A stretch of 64,000 nt of DNA from Rhodoligotrophos appendicifer (GTDB taxonomy: Bacteria; Pseudomonadota; Alphaproteobacteria; Rhizobiales; Im1), in NCBI RefSeq assembly GCF_007474605.1, contig NZ_VHKL01000005.1, positions 248,001 to 312,000 of the forward strand. Reading direction: 5' to 3'. The stretch's first letter is position 1; each line of letters starts with the position of its first letter. Shown one piece after another: positions 33,486 to 42,518 of this stretch. The notes beneath the pieces are model-generated. The model had not been told where the DNA came from. It ran no database searches and saw only the letters and a program-made list of their open reading frames with translations. The translations under genes and the position numbers were made by a program.

Positions 33486-34832
33486 ATGAGCACGGTAGCG
33501 TTTTTGCGGCAGAGCACAGTGGTGGCGGGACTGGTCCTGGCCTTGGCGGGACCGGCCGTTGCAGCTGGTAGCACTTCATCCAACACGGTTGAGCAACTTT
33601 CCGAGGCAGCCAGCGCTGCGCTGCAGAAGGGCGATCTCAAGCGGGCCATCGAGCAATTTAGCGCGGTAATCGGCACGCCGGGCATCGCCAGGGAGGCCAA
33701 GGCCAAGGCTGAGCTTAATCGTGGGCTCGCCTATCAGCGCCAGGGTCTGCACGCCAAGGCCGCCGAGGACTATGGCGATGCCTTGGCTCTGGATGCCCTG
33801 GATGCCCGCACCCGGGCGATCGCCCTTTACAATCGCGGACTGGCCTATCGCAAGCTCAACCAGCCCGGATTGGCGATCGAGGACTTCACGAACGCGCTGT
33901 TCCTCAACGCGACCTTTGCGGAAGCCTATATGAGCCGCGGCCTCGTCATGCGCGAGAGCAACAAGCCCTATTACGCGCTGTCGGACTTCCATAAGGCCAT
34001 CGAGAACGATTTCAGCCGTCCGCAGCTCGCTTATTTCGCACGCGCCTTGGTGTTCGAGGAACTGGGTCGCACCGACGATGCCAAGAACGAGCTGAATCGC
34101 GCGCTCATGGCCAAGCCGGACTTTGCCGAGGCCCGACAGAAGCTTGCGAGCCTGGGCGGCCCAGCCTTTGGGGATGCCTCTGCCGAAGTTCGTCCGGCCT
34201 CGATCTCCTCATCCGGCGCCGAGACTCTGGGCCAGCAGGTGGCGAGCGTTGACAGCGCCATGATCACTGGTTCGGTCGGTGCGGCGGGCCAAGCGGGGAC
34301 GGGTTCAAACCTGCCCACGGCCGTGACGCCACCCGCTCATCTGCTTGACGATGATGCACCGCGTCCCGCCAAGGTCGCCTCGATCGCGCCTTTGGCCTCG
34401 ATCAAGTCGCGCAAGCCTGCAGCCGCGCAAGCCACCGCCACATTGCTGGCGACCAGCGAGGCGACGCCGGCCCAACCGGAGCCCAAGCGGGTGAAGGTCG
34501 CGACCGCCGAAACCGCGGCACCGGTCAGCGATGCCTCGCCATCGCCCATCGCCTCGGCGCCGCTTGCCTCTGCTGAGCCGAAGGGATGGTTGATCCAATT
34601 GTCCTCGGCCCAGAACGAAGCGGGCGCCTGGGGTGTCTGGAAGAAGCTTTCCGCCAAGCACGAGACTGTTTTGAAGGATCAGCAGGCCGTTGTGATGCGC
34701 GCCGATCTGGGGGCCAAGGGCATATTCTATCGGCTGCGGCTGGCGGGGTTCGATAGTCAGAAGGAGGCCGCCAAGACCTGCGGCTCCCTGAAATCGCGCG
34801 GTCTCTCCTGTTTCGTCACCAAGTCCGACTGA
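33486..34832 (+). CDS. TPR protein with C-terminal SPOR domain, exported
   Basis: ATG at 33486 (MSTVAFLRQSTVVAGLVLALAGPAVAA) starts a signal peptide; seven upstream codons are unlikely. The product has 448 residues. Four or more TPR units cover about 30-215 (AALQKGDLKRAIEQFSAVI, AELNRGLAYQRQGLHAKAAEDY, ALYNRGLAYRKLNQPGLAIEDF, AYMSRGLVMRESNKPYYALSDF). A Pro/Ala/Thr-rich linker follows, then a SPOR domain (KGWLIQLSSAQNEAGAWGVWKKL...FYRLRLAGFDSQKEAAKTCGSLKSRGLSCFV). SPOR domains bind peptidoglycan stripped of stem peptides at division sites. A periplasmic scaffold role at the septum or envelope is inferred. Its stop abuts the recG stop. Confidence 0.85.
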   Translation: MSTVAFLRQSTVVAGLVLALAGPAVAAGSTSSNTVEQLSEAASAALQKGDLKRAIEQFSAVIGTPGIAREAKAKAELNRGLAYQRQGLHAKAAEDYGDALALDALDARTRAIALYNRGLAYRKLNQPGLAIEDFTNALFLNATFAEAYMSRGLVMRESNKPYYALSDFHKAIENDFSRPQLAYFARALVFEELGRTDDAKNELNRALMAKPDFAEARQKLASLGGPAFGDASAEVRPASISSSGAETLGQQVASVDSAMITGSVGAAGQAGTGSNLPTAVTPPAHLLDDDAPRPAKVASIAPLASIKSRKPAAAQATATLLATSEATPAQPEPKRVKVATAETAAPVSDASPSPIASAPLASAEPKGWLIQLSSAQNEAGAWGVWKKLSAKHETVLKDQQAVVMRADLGAKGIFYRLRLAGFDSQKEAAKTCGSLKSRGLSCFVTKSD

Positions 34833-36950
34833 TCAGCCCGCGCGAAGGAGCCGGACCGCCTCGTCGCGTTCGAACAGATAAAGCAGGGTGCGCAGTGCCT
34901 GTCCGCGCTCGCCCATGAGGTCGGGGTCCCGCGACAGGACCAGCATGGCGTCGTCCCGGGCGACCGCCAGCAGCTCCCCATGGGTCTCGATGTTAGCGAT
35001 CCGGAAGCTCTGCAATCCTGACTGACGCGTTCCCAGCACCTCGCCCGCGCCACGAAGCCGAAGATCCTCTTCGGCGATGAGAAAGCCGTCCTCTGTCTCG
35101 CGCATGATCTTGAGTCGAGCCGTGGCCGTCTCGCTGAGCGGCCCCTGATAGAGCAGCAGGCACGTCGAGGGCCGGTCTCCTCGCCCCACACGGCCCCGCA
35201 GCTGATGCAGTTGGGCAAGCCCGAAGCGCTCGGCATTCTCGATGATCATGATGGTCGCCTCCGGCACGTCGACGCCGACCTCGATCACCGTCGTGGCGAC
35301 CAGCAGCGAGATCTCCCCCGCCTGGAACCGTGCCATCACGGCATCTTTGTCTGGGCCTTTCATCCGCCCATGGACCACCCCCACGCGGCCCGGAAAGCGT
35401 GCGTCGAGGGCTTTGAAGCGCGCCTCTGCCGCAGCGCGCTCGTCCTCGCCTTCGCTCTCCTCGACCAGAGGACAGACCCAATAGGCGCGCTGTCCCTGTG
35501 CTAAGGCGCGGTCCAGCCCGCCGACCACCTCCTCGATCCGCTCGATCGCGGTCACCCGGGTGTCGATCTTCTGCCGGCCCGGCGGCTTTTCCGTGATCCG
35601 CGACACGTCCATGTCCCCGTAAAGCGTGAGCGACAGGGTGCGCGGAATGGGCGTGGCGGTCATCACCAGCATGTCCGCCTTGCCTCCCGCCTTGGCCTGC
35701 AGGGCCAGCCGCTGGTGCACGCCAAATCGGTGCTGCTCGTCGATTACCACGAGCCCCAGCGCCCGGAACGTCACATCCTCTTGGAACAAGGCGTGGGTGC
35801 CAATGAGAATATCGATCTCGCCGGCCTCCAGCCGCTCCAGCGTCTTGCGCCGGGCGACCCCCGTATCGCGTCCGGTCAACACGGCGAGGTGCAGGCCTGC
35901 TGCGTCTGCCAGTGGCTGCAGCGTTCTCAGATGCTGCCGGGCGAGGATTTCCGTCGGCGCCATGAGCGCTCCTTGAAATCCGGCTTCCACGGTGGCAGCC
36001 AAGGCCATGAGCGCAACCGCCGTCTTGCCGGAGCCCACATCCCCCTGCAGCAACCGCAGCATCCGCTGGTCCGCGCTCATGTCGGCGAGGATCTCCGACA
36101 ATGCGAAAATCTGAGCACCGGTCAGCTGGTAGGGGAGTGCGGCGGCGATCCTGTCGCGCAGATGCCCGTCTCCGGCCGTCCGCCGCCCGCTGGCGCGTTT
36201 GAGCTGCCGGCGCACCAGGCTCAAGGCGAGCTGGTTGGCCAGCAATTCGTCATAGGCGAGCCGGGCGCGGGCGATTGCATTTGGCTCGAGGTCGGCGGCC
36301 TCCTGCGGGTGATGCACGCGCTGCACCGACTGGGAAAAGCTCAGCCATTTCTGCCGGTGGAGCCATGCCCGGTCCTGCCATTCCGGCAGCTCAGGCACAT
36401 GGGTCAGAGCGGCTTCGATCGCCTTTCGCAAGGTTTTGGGCGCGAGGCTCGCGGTCATGGGATAGACGGGCTCGAGCAGGGGCAGCTGGTCGAGGTCTTC
36501 CGGCGCCACGATATGGTCGGGATGGGCGATCTGCGGCACGCCCCCGAACCATTCGATGCGCCCGCTGACGAAACGTCGCGACCCCTCCGGCAGCAGCTTG
36601 CGCAGATAATCGCCATGGGCATGGAAGAAGACGAGGGTGATCAGCGACGTGTCGTCGAAACACTCGATTCGGTAGGGGGCTCTGCTGTTGCGGCTGCTGG
36701 GAAGGTGGCGGCTGACCGTGACCTCGACGGTGACCACGCCGGTCTCCGGCAGCTCGGCGATTTTTGGCCGCAGTCTCCGGTCGATGAGGACCACGGGCAG
36801 GTGCCAGAGAAGATCGACAACCCGCACCGGTGCTTTGTCCGGCCGCGGCCCCGAAGACAGGAGCTTCGCGAGCAACCGTTCCACCTTGGCGCCGATCCCT
36901 GGCAGGGAGACGGCGGAGGCGAAGAGCGGGTTGAGATCCGACGGACGCAT
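34833..36950 (-). CDS. recG: ATP-dependent DNA helicase RecG
   Basis: The 705-residue protein has the RecG wedge/OB domain (about 30-200; VDLLWHLPVVLIDRR, PYRIECFDDTSLITLVFF). The helicase core shows Walker A GDVGSGKTAVAL, Q-motif PYQLTGAQ, DEQH in VIDEQHRFG, TATPIPRT, and the RecG/Mfd TRG motif region near VATTVIEVGVDVPEATIMII and QLRGRVGRG. It remodels stalled forks and reverses branched DNA. It converges with the TPR/SPOR gene, their stops touching, and diverges from sdhE-mfd with 205 bases between the start codons that hold no other gene. Confidence 0.96.
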   Translation of the reverse strand: MRPSDLNPLFASAVSLPGIGAKVERLLAKLLSSGPRPDKAPVRVVDLLWHLPVVLIDRRLRPKIAELPETGVVTVEVTVSRHLPSSRNSRAPYRIECFDDTSLITLVFFHAHGDYLRKLLPEGSRRFVSGRIEWFGGVPQIAHPDHIVAPEDLDQLPLLEPVYPMTASLAPKTLRKAIEAALTHVPELPEWQDRAWLHRQKWLSFSQSVQRVHHPQEAADLEPNAIARARLAYDELLANQLALSLVRRQLKRASGRRTAGDGHLRDRIAAALPYQLTGAQIFALSEILADMSADQRMLRLLQGDVGSGKTAVALMALAATVEAGFQGALMAPTEILARQHLRTLQPLADAAGLHLAVLTGRDTGVARRKTLERLEAGEIDILIGTHALFQEDVTFRALGLVVIDEQHRFGVHQRLALQAKAGGKADMLVMTATPIPRTLSLTLYGDMDVSRITEKPPGRQKIDTRVTAIERIEEVVGGLDRALAQGQRAYWVCPLVEESEGEDERAAAEARFKALDARFPGRVGVVHGRMKGPDKDAVMARFQAGEISLLVATTVIEVGVDVPEATIMIIENAERFGLAQLHQLRGRVGRGDRPSTCLLLYQGPLSETATARLKIMRETEDGFLIAEEDLRLRGAGEVLGTRQSGLQSFRIANIETHGELLAVARDDAMLVLSRDPDLMGERGQALRTLLYLFERDEAVRLLRAG

Positions 36951-37155
36951 GTTTTAGCTCGCGATCATGCGATGGGCTGCACCGCGGGCCTCGACAGGAG
37001 CGGGTTCAGCCTCCATATCGGCAGGCATCGTGGCAGTCTCGGCTGCAGCAGGCAGCACGGTGTCTCTCCGGTCAAACTTGCATCATCAGGGGGCGAGCGC
37101 CTATGAAGCCTCGACGGCACAACCCATACAGAATTCACGGGCGGCGGGCGAGGTC

Positions 37156-37443
37156 ATGACGGAACATTCGGACGATGAAATGCGCCGACGCAGGCTCGCC
37201 TGGCGGTGCGCCCATCGCGGAATGAAGGAGATGGACCTCATCTTCGGCGGTTTCGTTGCCGCCAATATGGATCGATTCTCCGATGCCGAGCTGAGTGAGA
37301 TCGAGCGCCTGTCCGATCTTTCCGACGGCGAGATGCTGGAATGGTTCATGGGCCGTGCCGACGTGCCCGCAGACTACGACACCCCGCTGGTGCGGGAGAT
37401 CATGGCCCAGTGCTTCGCGCCGGCGGATTATTCAGGCAGTTGA
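37156..37443 (+). CDS. sdhE: FAD assembly factor SdhE
   Basis: ATG at 37156 behind GGGCGAGG is the start; the frame is open earlier but lacks coding character. The 95-residue protein carries RRRRLAWRCAHRGMKEMDLIFGGFV, with the RGMKE motif that contacts flavin and SdhA, then LSEIERLSDLSDGEMLEWFMGR. It promotes covalent FAD attachment to succinate dehydrogenase and fumarate reductase flavoproteins. It lies ten bases before mfd, a frequent alphaproteobacterial linkage (recG-sdhE-mfd). Confidence 0.95.
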   Translation: MTEHSDDEMRRRRLAWRCAHRGMKEMDLIFGGFVAANMDRFSDAELSEIERLSDLSDGEMLEWFMGRADVPADYDTPLVREIMAQCFAPADYSGS

Positions 37444-37453
37444 ATCCTCTCTC

Positions 37454-40400
37454 ATGAACACCCGAACCGACCAGCTCCAGGGCCTCTTCGAGACGTCAGG
37501 CCGCACCATTCTCGCCGGCACGCCCGAGGGGCTCGATGCGCTTGTCCTGGGCGATCTCGCCCGCCGGGCGGCGACCGAAAAGCGCGGTCCCGTCCTGCAT
37601 CTGGCCCGTGATGATCAGCGGATGAGTGAGCTCGCCGACCAGCTCTCCTTTTTCGCTCCCGACATCGAGGTCCTGAAGTTTCCAGCTTGGGACTGCCTCC
37701 CCTATGACCGGGTCTCGCCCAGTGCCGGCGCCATCGCCGAGCGGATTTCGACCCTTGTCGCCCTGACCAAGGGCTTCGGCGCCCGGTCCGTGATCGTGCT
37801 GAGCACGGCAAATGCGGCCCTCCAGCGCGTGCCCCAGCCTTCGACGCTGGCGGGTGCCTCCTTTCGGGCGGCCCCTGGCAATGTGGTCGATATCGCCAAG
37901 CTCCAGGCCTTCCTGACCCAGAACGGCTTCAGCCGCACCGGCACGGTCATGGAACCCGGCGAATACGCGATCCGCGGCGGCATCATCGACATCTTCCCGC
38001 CCGGCACCGATCTCCCGCTGCGGCTCGATCTGTTCGGCGACACGTTGGAATCGATCCGGTCTTTCGACGCCAAGACCCAGCGCTCGGTCGGCCAGTTGAA
38101 GCAGATCGTCCTGGAGCCCGCCTCGGAAGTGCTGCTGATGGAGACCACCATCGCCCGCTTCCGCACCCGCTATACGAAGACTTTTGGCGGCCAGACCGCT
38201 CATGACCAGCTCTACGAGGCGATCAGCGCCGGCCAGCGCTACCAGGGCATGGAGCACTGGCTTCCTCTCTTCTACGACCGCCTCGCGACGATCTTCGACT
38301 ACGCCAAATGGTCCGCCGTCAGCCTCGACCACCAGGTGGATGAATCTGTCGCAGCGCGTCGGGAATTGATCCAGGACTTTTACGAGGCGCGCAAGCAGGC
38401 CCTGGAACAGGCGACCTTTGGGGCGGCCCCCTATAAGCCGTTGGAGCCGAACGCCCTCTATCTGACTGAGACCGAGTGGCTCGACGCTCTGGGCGCGCAG
38501 CCGGCCCTGAGCGTCTCTCCCTTCGAAAGGCCCGAGGGGCAGGCGGCACGCGTGGTCTCGCTCGGCGGGCGCCAGGGCCGCAGCTTCGCCGCCGAGCGGG
38601 CCCAGCAGGAGCGCAATGTCTTCGAGGCGCTCCACGTCCATGTCGGCGAGCTGAGGCGTGCCGGCAAGCGCGTGATCATCTCCGCCTGGAGCGAGGGATC
38701 CCGTGAGCGCTTGACCGCCATCCTGCGCGAGCATCACATCTCCCCCGTGGTCACCACCGACACCTGGCCGGAGGTCGAGGCGCGCGAACGCTCCATCGTC
38801 AACGTCGTGATCCTGGCACTGGAGACCGGCTTCGAGACGCCGGAATTCGCCATCATCGGCGAACAGGATATTTTGGGCGACCGCCTGATCCGTCGCGCGC
38901 GCAAGAAGCGCAAGGCGAGCGACTTCCTGTCCGAGCTGTCGAGCCTTTCCCCCGGCGATCTCGTCGTCCATGTCGATCACGGCATCGGCCGCTTCGAGGG
39001 CCTCAAGACCATTGAGGTCCAGGGCGCACCACATGATTGTCTGTTCCTCACTTATGCCGGCGGCGACCGGCTGTTTCTGCCGGTGGAAAACATCGAGCTT
39101 GTCTCCCGCTACGGCTCCGAGGAGGCCGGCGTCCAGCTCGATAAGCTTGGCGGCCATGGCTGGCAGGCGCGCAAGGCAAAGCTCAAGCAGCGGGTCAAGG
39201 AGATCGCCGATCAGCTGATCAAAACGGCCGCCGCACGACTTCTGAAGCATGGCGAGGTCATCGTCGCGCCTGAGGGCATTTACGACGAGTTCTGCGCCCG
39301 CTTCCCCTATGACGAGACCGACGAGCAGCTGGATGCGATTACGGCCACCCTGGAGGACCTTCAGAGCGGCCGGCCAATGGATCGTCTCATCTGCGGCGAT
39401 GTCGGTTTCGGCAAGACCGAGGTGGCGCTGCGGGCCGCCTTCGTTACGGCCATGACCGGACGGCAGGTCGCCGTCGTCGTCCCCACGACCCTGCTGGCGC
39501 GCCAGCACTACGCGACCTTCTCGGAGCGGTTCCGGGGCTTTCCGGTGCGCGTCGAGCAGGCCTCCCGCCTCGTTGCCCGCAAGGATCTCAACGAGACCAA
39601 GAAAGCGCTGGAGGAGGGTCAGGTCGACGTGATCATCGGCACCCATGCCATCCTCAGCAAGACCATCAAGTTCCGTGATTTGGGCCTGCTGGTCGTTGAC
39701 GAGGAGCAGCATTTCGGCGTCAAGCACAAGGAGCGGCTGAAGGAGCTGCGCGCCAATGTTCATGTCCTGACCCTCACCGCGACGCCGATTCCGCGCACCT
39801 TGCAGCTGGCCATGACCGGGGTGCGCGACCTGTCGCTGATCACCACGCCACCCCTCGACCGGCTGGCCGTGCGCACCTTCATCTCCCCCTTTGATCCGGT
39901 CACCATCCGCGAGGCGCTGCTGCGCGAGCATTATCGCGGCGGCCAGAGCTTCTTCGTCTGCCCGCGCGTCTCCGATCTCGCCGAGATGGGTGAGTTCCTC
40001 CGCGAGCATGTGCCCGAGGTGAAGTTCGCCATGGCCCATGGCCAGATGGCCCCGACGGAGCTGGAGGACGTCATGTCGGCCTTCTACGATCGGAAGTTCG
40101 ACATTCTCCTGTCGACGACCATCGTTGAGAGTGGTCTCGACATCCCGACCGCGAACACCTTGATCGTGCACCGCTCCGACATGTTCGGCCTTGCTCAGCT
40201 CTACCAGATCCGCGGCCGCATTGGACGCTCCAAGCAGCGCGCCTATGCGCTGCTCACGGTGCCGGCCGGCAAACCGCTGACCCCCATGGCCGAGCGGCGC
40301 CTGAAGGTCCTGCAATCCCTCGACACGCTGGGCGCCGGCTTCACCCTCGCAAGCCACGACCTCGACATCCGCGGCGCCGGCAACCTCCTGGGCGAGGAGC

Positions 40401-40975
40401 AGTCCGGCCATATCAAGGAGGTCGGCTTCGAACTCTACCAGCAGATGCTGGAGGAGGCGGTCGTCTCCCTCAGGTCCGGAGACTTGGAGGTCGAGACCGA
40501 GGATCGCTGGTCGCCGCAGATCAACATCGGCACCGCCGTTCTCATTCCGGAGAACTACGTCGCCGATCTCGACTTGCGCATGGGTCTCTACCGCCGCCTC
40601 GCCGACATCGAGGTCGAGCAGGAAGTCCAGGGTTTCGGTGCCGAGATGCGCGACCGCTTCGGCCCTCTGCCCATCGAGGTCGAGCACCTCCTGCAGGTGG
40701 TATCGATCAAATTGCTGTGTCGTGCGGCCAATGTGGCTGCCGTCGATGCGGGTCCGAAAGGCGTCGTCGTGACCTTCCGCAACGCCAGCTTCGCCAATCC
40801 CATTGGCCTGGTCGCCTATATCAACGAGCAGGGTCAGCATGCGAAATTGCGGCCCGATCAGAAGCTCGTCTTCAAGCGCGACATGGATCAGCCGGAGGAG
40901 CGTCTGAAAGGCGTGCGTACGATCCTCAAGCGGCTCGTCCGGATCGTGGAGGAAGCAAAGCCTGTGGCGGCCTAG
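37454..40975 (+). CDS. mfd: Transcription-repair coupling factor Mfd
   Basis: The 1173-residue protein starts at ATG 37454 (MNTRTDQLQGLF). An N-terminal UvrB-like module (LHLARDDQRMSELADQLSFFAPDIEVLKFPAWDCLPYDRVSPS) is followed by an RNA polymerase interaction domain (PGDLVVHVDHGIGRFEGLKTIEV). The RecG-like translocase then carries GDVGFGKTEVALRAAF, DEEQHFGVKHKE, TATPIPRTLQLAMTG, TTIVESGLDIPTANTLI and QIRGRIGRS. A C-terminal TRCF domain ends the protein. Mfd removes stalled RNA polymerase and recruits UvrA. Full family length with no interruption. Confidence 0.97.
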   Translation: MNTRTDQLQGLFETSGRTILAGTPEGLDALVLGDLARRAATEKRGPVLHLARDDQRMSELADQLSFFAPDIEVLKFPAWDCLPYDRVSPSAGAIAERISTLVALTKGFGARSVIVLSTANAALQRVPQPSTLAGASFRAAPGNVVDIAKLQAFLTQNGFSRTGTVMEPGEYAIRGGIIDIFPPGTDLPLRLDLFGDTLESIRSFDAKTQRSVGQLKQIVLEPASEVLLMETTIARFRTRYTKTFGGQTAHDQLYEAISAGQRYQGMEHWLPLFYDRLATIFDYAKWSAVSLDHQVDESVAARRELIQDFYEARKQALEQATFGAAPYKPLEPNALYLTETEWLDALGAQPALSVSPFERPEGQAARVVSLGGRQGRSFAAERAQQERNVFEALHVHVGELRRAGKRVIISAWSEGSRERLTAILREHHISPVVTTDTWPEVEARERSIVNVVILALETGFETPEFAIIGEQDILGDRLIRRARKKRKASDFLSELSSLSPGDLVVHVDHGIGRFEGLKTIEVQGAPHDCLFLTYAGGDRLFLPVENIELVSRYGSEEAGVQLDKLGGHGWQARKAKLKQRVKEIADQLIKTAAARLLKHGEVIVAPEGIYDEFCARFPYDETDEQLDAITATLEDLQSGRPMDRLICGDVGFGKTEVALRAAFVTAMTGRQVAVVVPTTLLARQHYATFSERFRGFPVRVEQASRLVARKDLNETKKALEEGQVDVIIGTHAILSKTIKFRDLGLLVVDEEQHFGVKHKERLKELRANVHVLTLTATPIPRTLQLAMTGVRDLSLITTPPLDRLAVRTFISPFDPVTIREALLREHYRGGQSFFVCPRVSDLAEMGEFLREHVPEVKFAMAHGQMAPTELEDVMSAFYDRKFDILLSTTIVESGLDIPTANTLIVHRSDMFGLAQLYQIRGRIGRSKQRAYALLTVPAGKPLTPMAERRLKVLQSLDTLGAGFTLASHDLDIRGAGNLLGEEQSGHIKEVGFELYQQMLEEAVVSLRSGDLEVETEDRWSPQINIGTAVLIPENYVADLDLRMGLYRRLADIEVEQEVQGFGAEMRDRFGPLPIEVEHLLQVVSIKLLCRAANVAAVDAGPKGVVVTFRNASFANPIGLVAYINEQGQHAKLRPDQKLVFKRDMDQPEERLKGVRTILKRLVRIVEEAKPVAA

Positions 40976-41071
40976 CGCCTCTTGCCGAAAGCCGCAGTCC
41001 CGCTCATTGTCGCTTCGCCGGCAGGTCCCATCTAAGAGAGGGCCGACAATGGGAGGTGGGTGAGCTGTTTC

Positions 41072-41794
41072 ATGGGTAAGGTGCAAACGCCGGCAACGAG
41101 GTCGAAGGCTCCAACGGCGCCCTCGACGGATCGCGATGTGGGAGCTTTCTTGGCCGATGTGAAGGCTCGGCCATTGCGCACGGGCGAGGGCAGGGGGCGT
41201 CTGGTCTTTGCCATGGACGCGACCATGAGCCGGCAACCCACATGGGACAAAGCCCTGGAGATCCAGGCAAGGATGTTCGACGAGACCGCCAAGATCGGCG
41301 GCCTCGATGTGCAGCTGGTCTATTTTCGCGGTCTGGACGAGTGCATGGCCAGCCGCTGGGTCTCCGATCCCGCCAGCCTCGGCCGCCTCATGACGCGCAT
41401 CCGCTGCCAGGGTGGCCACACGCAGATCCGCAAGGTTCTCAGCCATTTGAAGATGGAGGCCCAGGCCGGAAAGGTGCATGCCGCCGTCTATGTCGGTGAT
41501 TGTCTTGAAGAGGACATCGACGCCCTCTGCGTCCAGGCGGGAGAGCTCGCTTTGTTGGGTCTTCCTCTTTTCATGTTTCAGGAGGGGGGAGAGCCGAATG
41601 CCGAGCGCGGCTACCGGGAGATTGCGCGCCTGACGCGGGGTGCCTATTGCCGCTTCGACGTCAATGCCGCCGATCAGCTCCGCGACCTGCTCTCCGCTGT
41701 CGCGGTCTATGCGGCGGGCGGCAGGACGGCCTTGGCGAATTACGGGCGTGGAGGGCGCGGCAACGCCACGCGTCTGCTCGAGCAGCTGCGGTAG
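41072..41794 (+). CDS. VWA-domain protein
   Basis: I use ATG at 41072; a GTG at 41060 has a GGGAGG only three bases upstream and cannot be excluded. The product has about 240 residues. RGRLVFAMDATMSRQPTW is a von Willebrand A domain opening with a MIDAS-like D-x-T-x-S pattern (DATMS), then VQLVYFRGLDECMASRW, CQGGHTQIRKVLSHL, HAAVYVGDCLEEDID and LGLPLFMFQEGG. The order is VWA-like throughout. No TM or signal is visible. It lies ten bases before a J-domain membrane protein, and this pair recurs in Hyphomicrobiales, suggesting a shared chaperone or assembly role. Specific targets are unknown. Confidence 0.75.
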   Translation: MGKVQTPATRSKAPTAPSTDRDVGAFLADVKARPLRTGEGRGRLVFAMDATMSRQPTWDKALEIQARMFDETAKIGGLDVQLVYFRGLDECMASRWVSDPASLGRLMTRIRCQGGHTQIRKVLSHLKMEAQAGKVHAAVYVGDCLEEDIDALCVQAGELALLGLPLFMFQEGGEPNAERGYREIARLTRGAYCRFDVNAADQLRDLLSAVAVYAAGGRTALANYGRGGRGNATRLLEQLR

Positions 41795-41804
41795 GCGTCG
41801 CGAC

Positions 41805-42515
41805 ATGCAAGTGCTCTTCATTATCGGCCTGGTCCTGCTCTGCGGCTATTTCCTGTCGCGGAACTACGTCAAGGCAGATCCGAAGCGCCTGGCCAAGCTG
41901 GTTCGAGGCGGCGCCGGCGCAGTCATCGCCCTTTTTGGTACGATCCTCTCTCTGCGCGGCGGCATTGCTTTTGGCGCACCCTTGATCGCCTTCGGCCTGG
42001 GGATGCTCGGGCGCGAGATGAATCTCGTATCCAAGGGTCCCGGTGGCTTCTCGCGGGCCGGGACGCGGGCCCCTGGCCAGCGTTCGACTGTCCGCACCAG
42101 CCGTCTCGCCATGGAACTCGACCATGATACCGGGGCCATGGACGGCAAAGTGCTGGGTGGACGCTTCGCCGACCGCCAATTGTCGGCCTTGACCTTGTCT
42201 GATCTTCAGCAGCTCTTGACCGAGTGCGCCGCGATCCCGGATCAGAGTCGTGTGCTTTTGGAGGCCTATCTCGACCGCATGCGCGATGGCTGGCGCGAGG
42301 CCACGGGCCGTGGCCCCGCCTCTCCGCCGTCGAGTTCGGCCATGTCGCGCGAGGAGGCCTTCCGCATCCTGGAGCTGGAGACCGGTGCCTCCGAGAGGGA
42401 CGTGAAGAATGCGCATCGGCGCCTGATGAAGAAGTTCCACCCCGATGCCGGCGGCTCCGTGGCCTTTGCCGCCATGATCAATCAGGCCAAGGATGTGCTT
42501 CTCGGAAAGCGCTGA
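41805..42515 (+). CDS. Membrane-anchored J-domain protein
   Basis: ATG at 41805 (MQVLFIIGLVLLCGYFL) is the start; upstream codons belong to the VWA gene in another frame. The product has 236 residues. Two N-terminal TMs cover about residues 2-18 and 35-70. A variable middle (SALTLSDLQQLLTECAAIPDQSRVLLEAYLDR) has helical character. The C-terminal ~60 residues are a J-domain: SREEAFRILELETGASERDVKNAHRRLMKKFHPDAGGS with the HPD triad and no glycine-rich zinc modules, so it is a type III DnaJ-like protein. It would recruit DnaK to the membrane, perhaps for the adjacent VWA protein. Confidence 0.82.
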   Translation: MQVLFIIGLVLLCGYFLSRNYVKADPKRLAKLVRGGAGAVIALFGTILSLRGGIAFGAPLIAFGLGMLGREMNLVSKGPGGFSRAGTRAPGQRSTVRTSRLAMELDHDTGAMDGKVLGGRFADRQLSALTLSDLQQLLTECAAIPDQSRVLLEAYLDRMRDGWREATGRGPASPPSSSAMSREEAFRILELETGASERDVKNAHRRLMKKFHPDAGGSVAFAAMINQAKDVLLGKR

Positions 42516-42518
42516 GCC

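Noticed and set aside
37496-41821. 1441-aa minus-strand open frame
   Set aside because: It is the antisense of mfd and its neighbour, an effect of high GC and codon bias; mfd on the plus strand has full family motifs.
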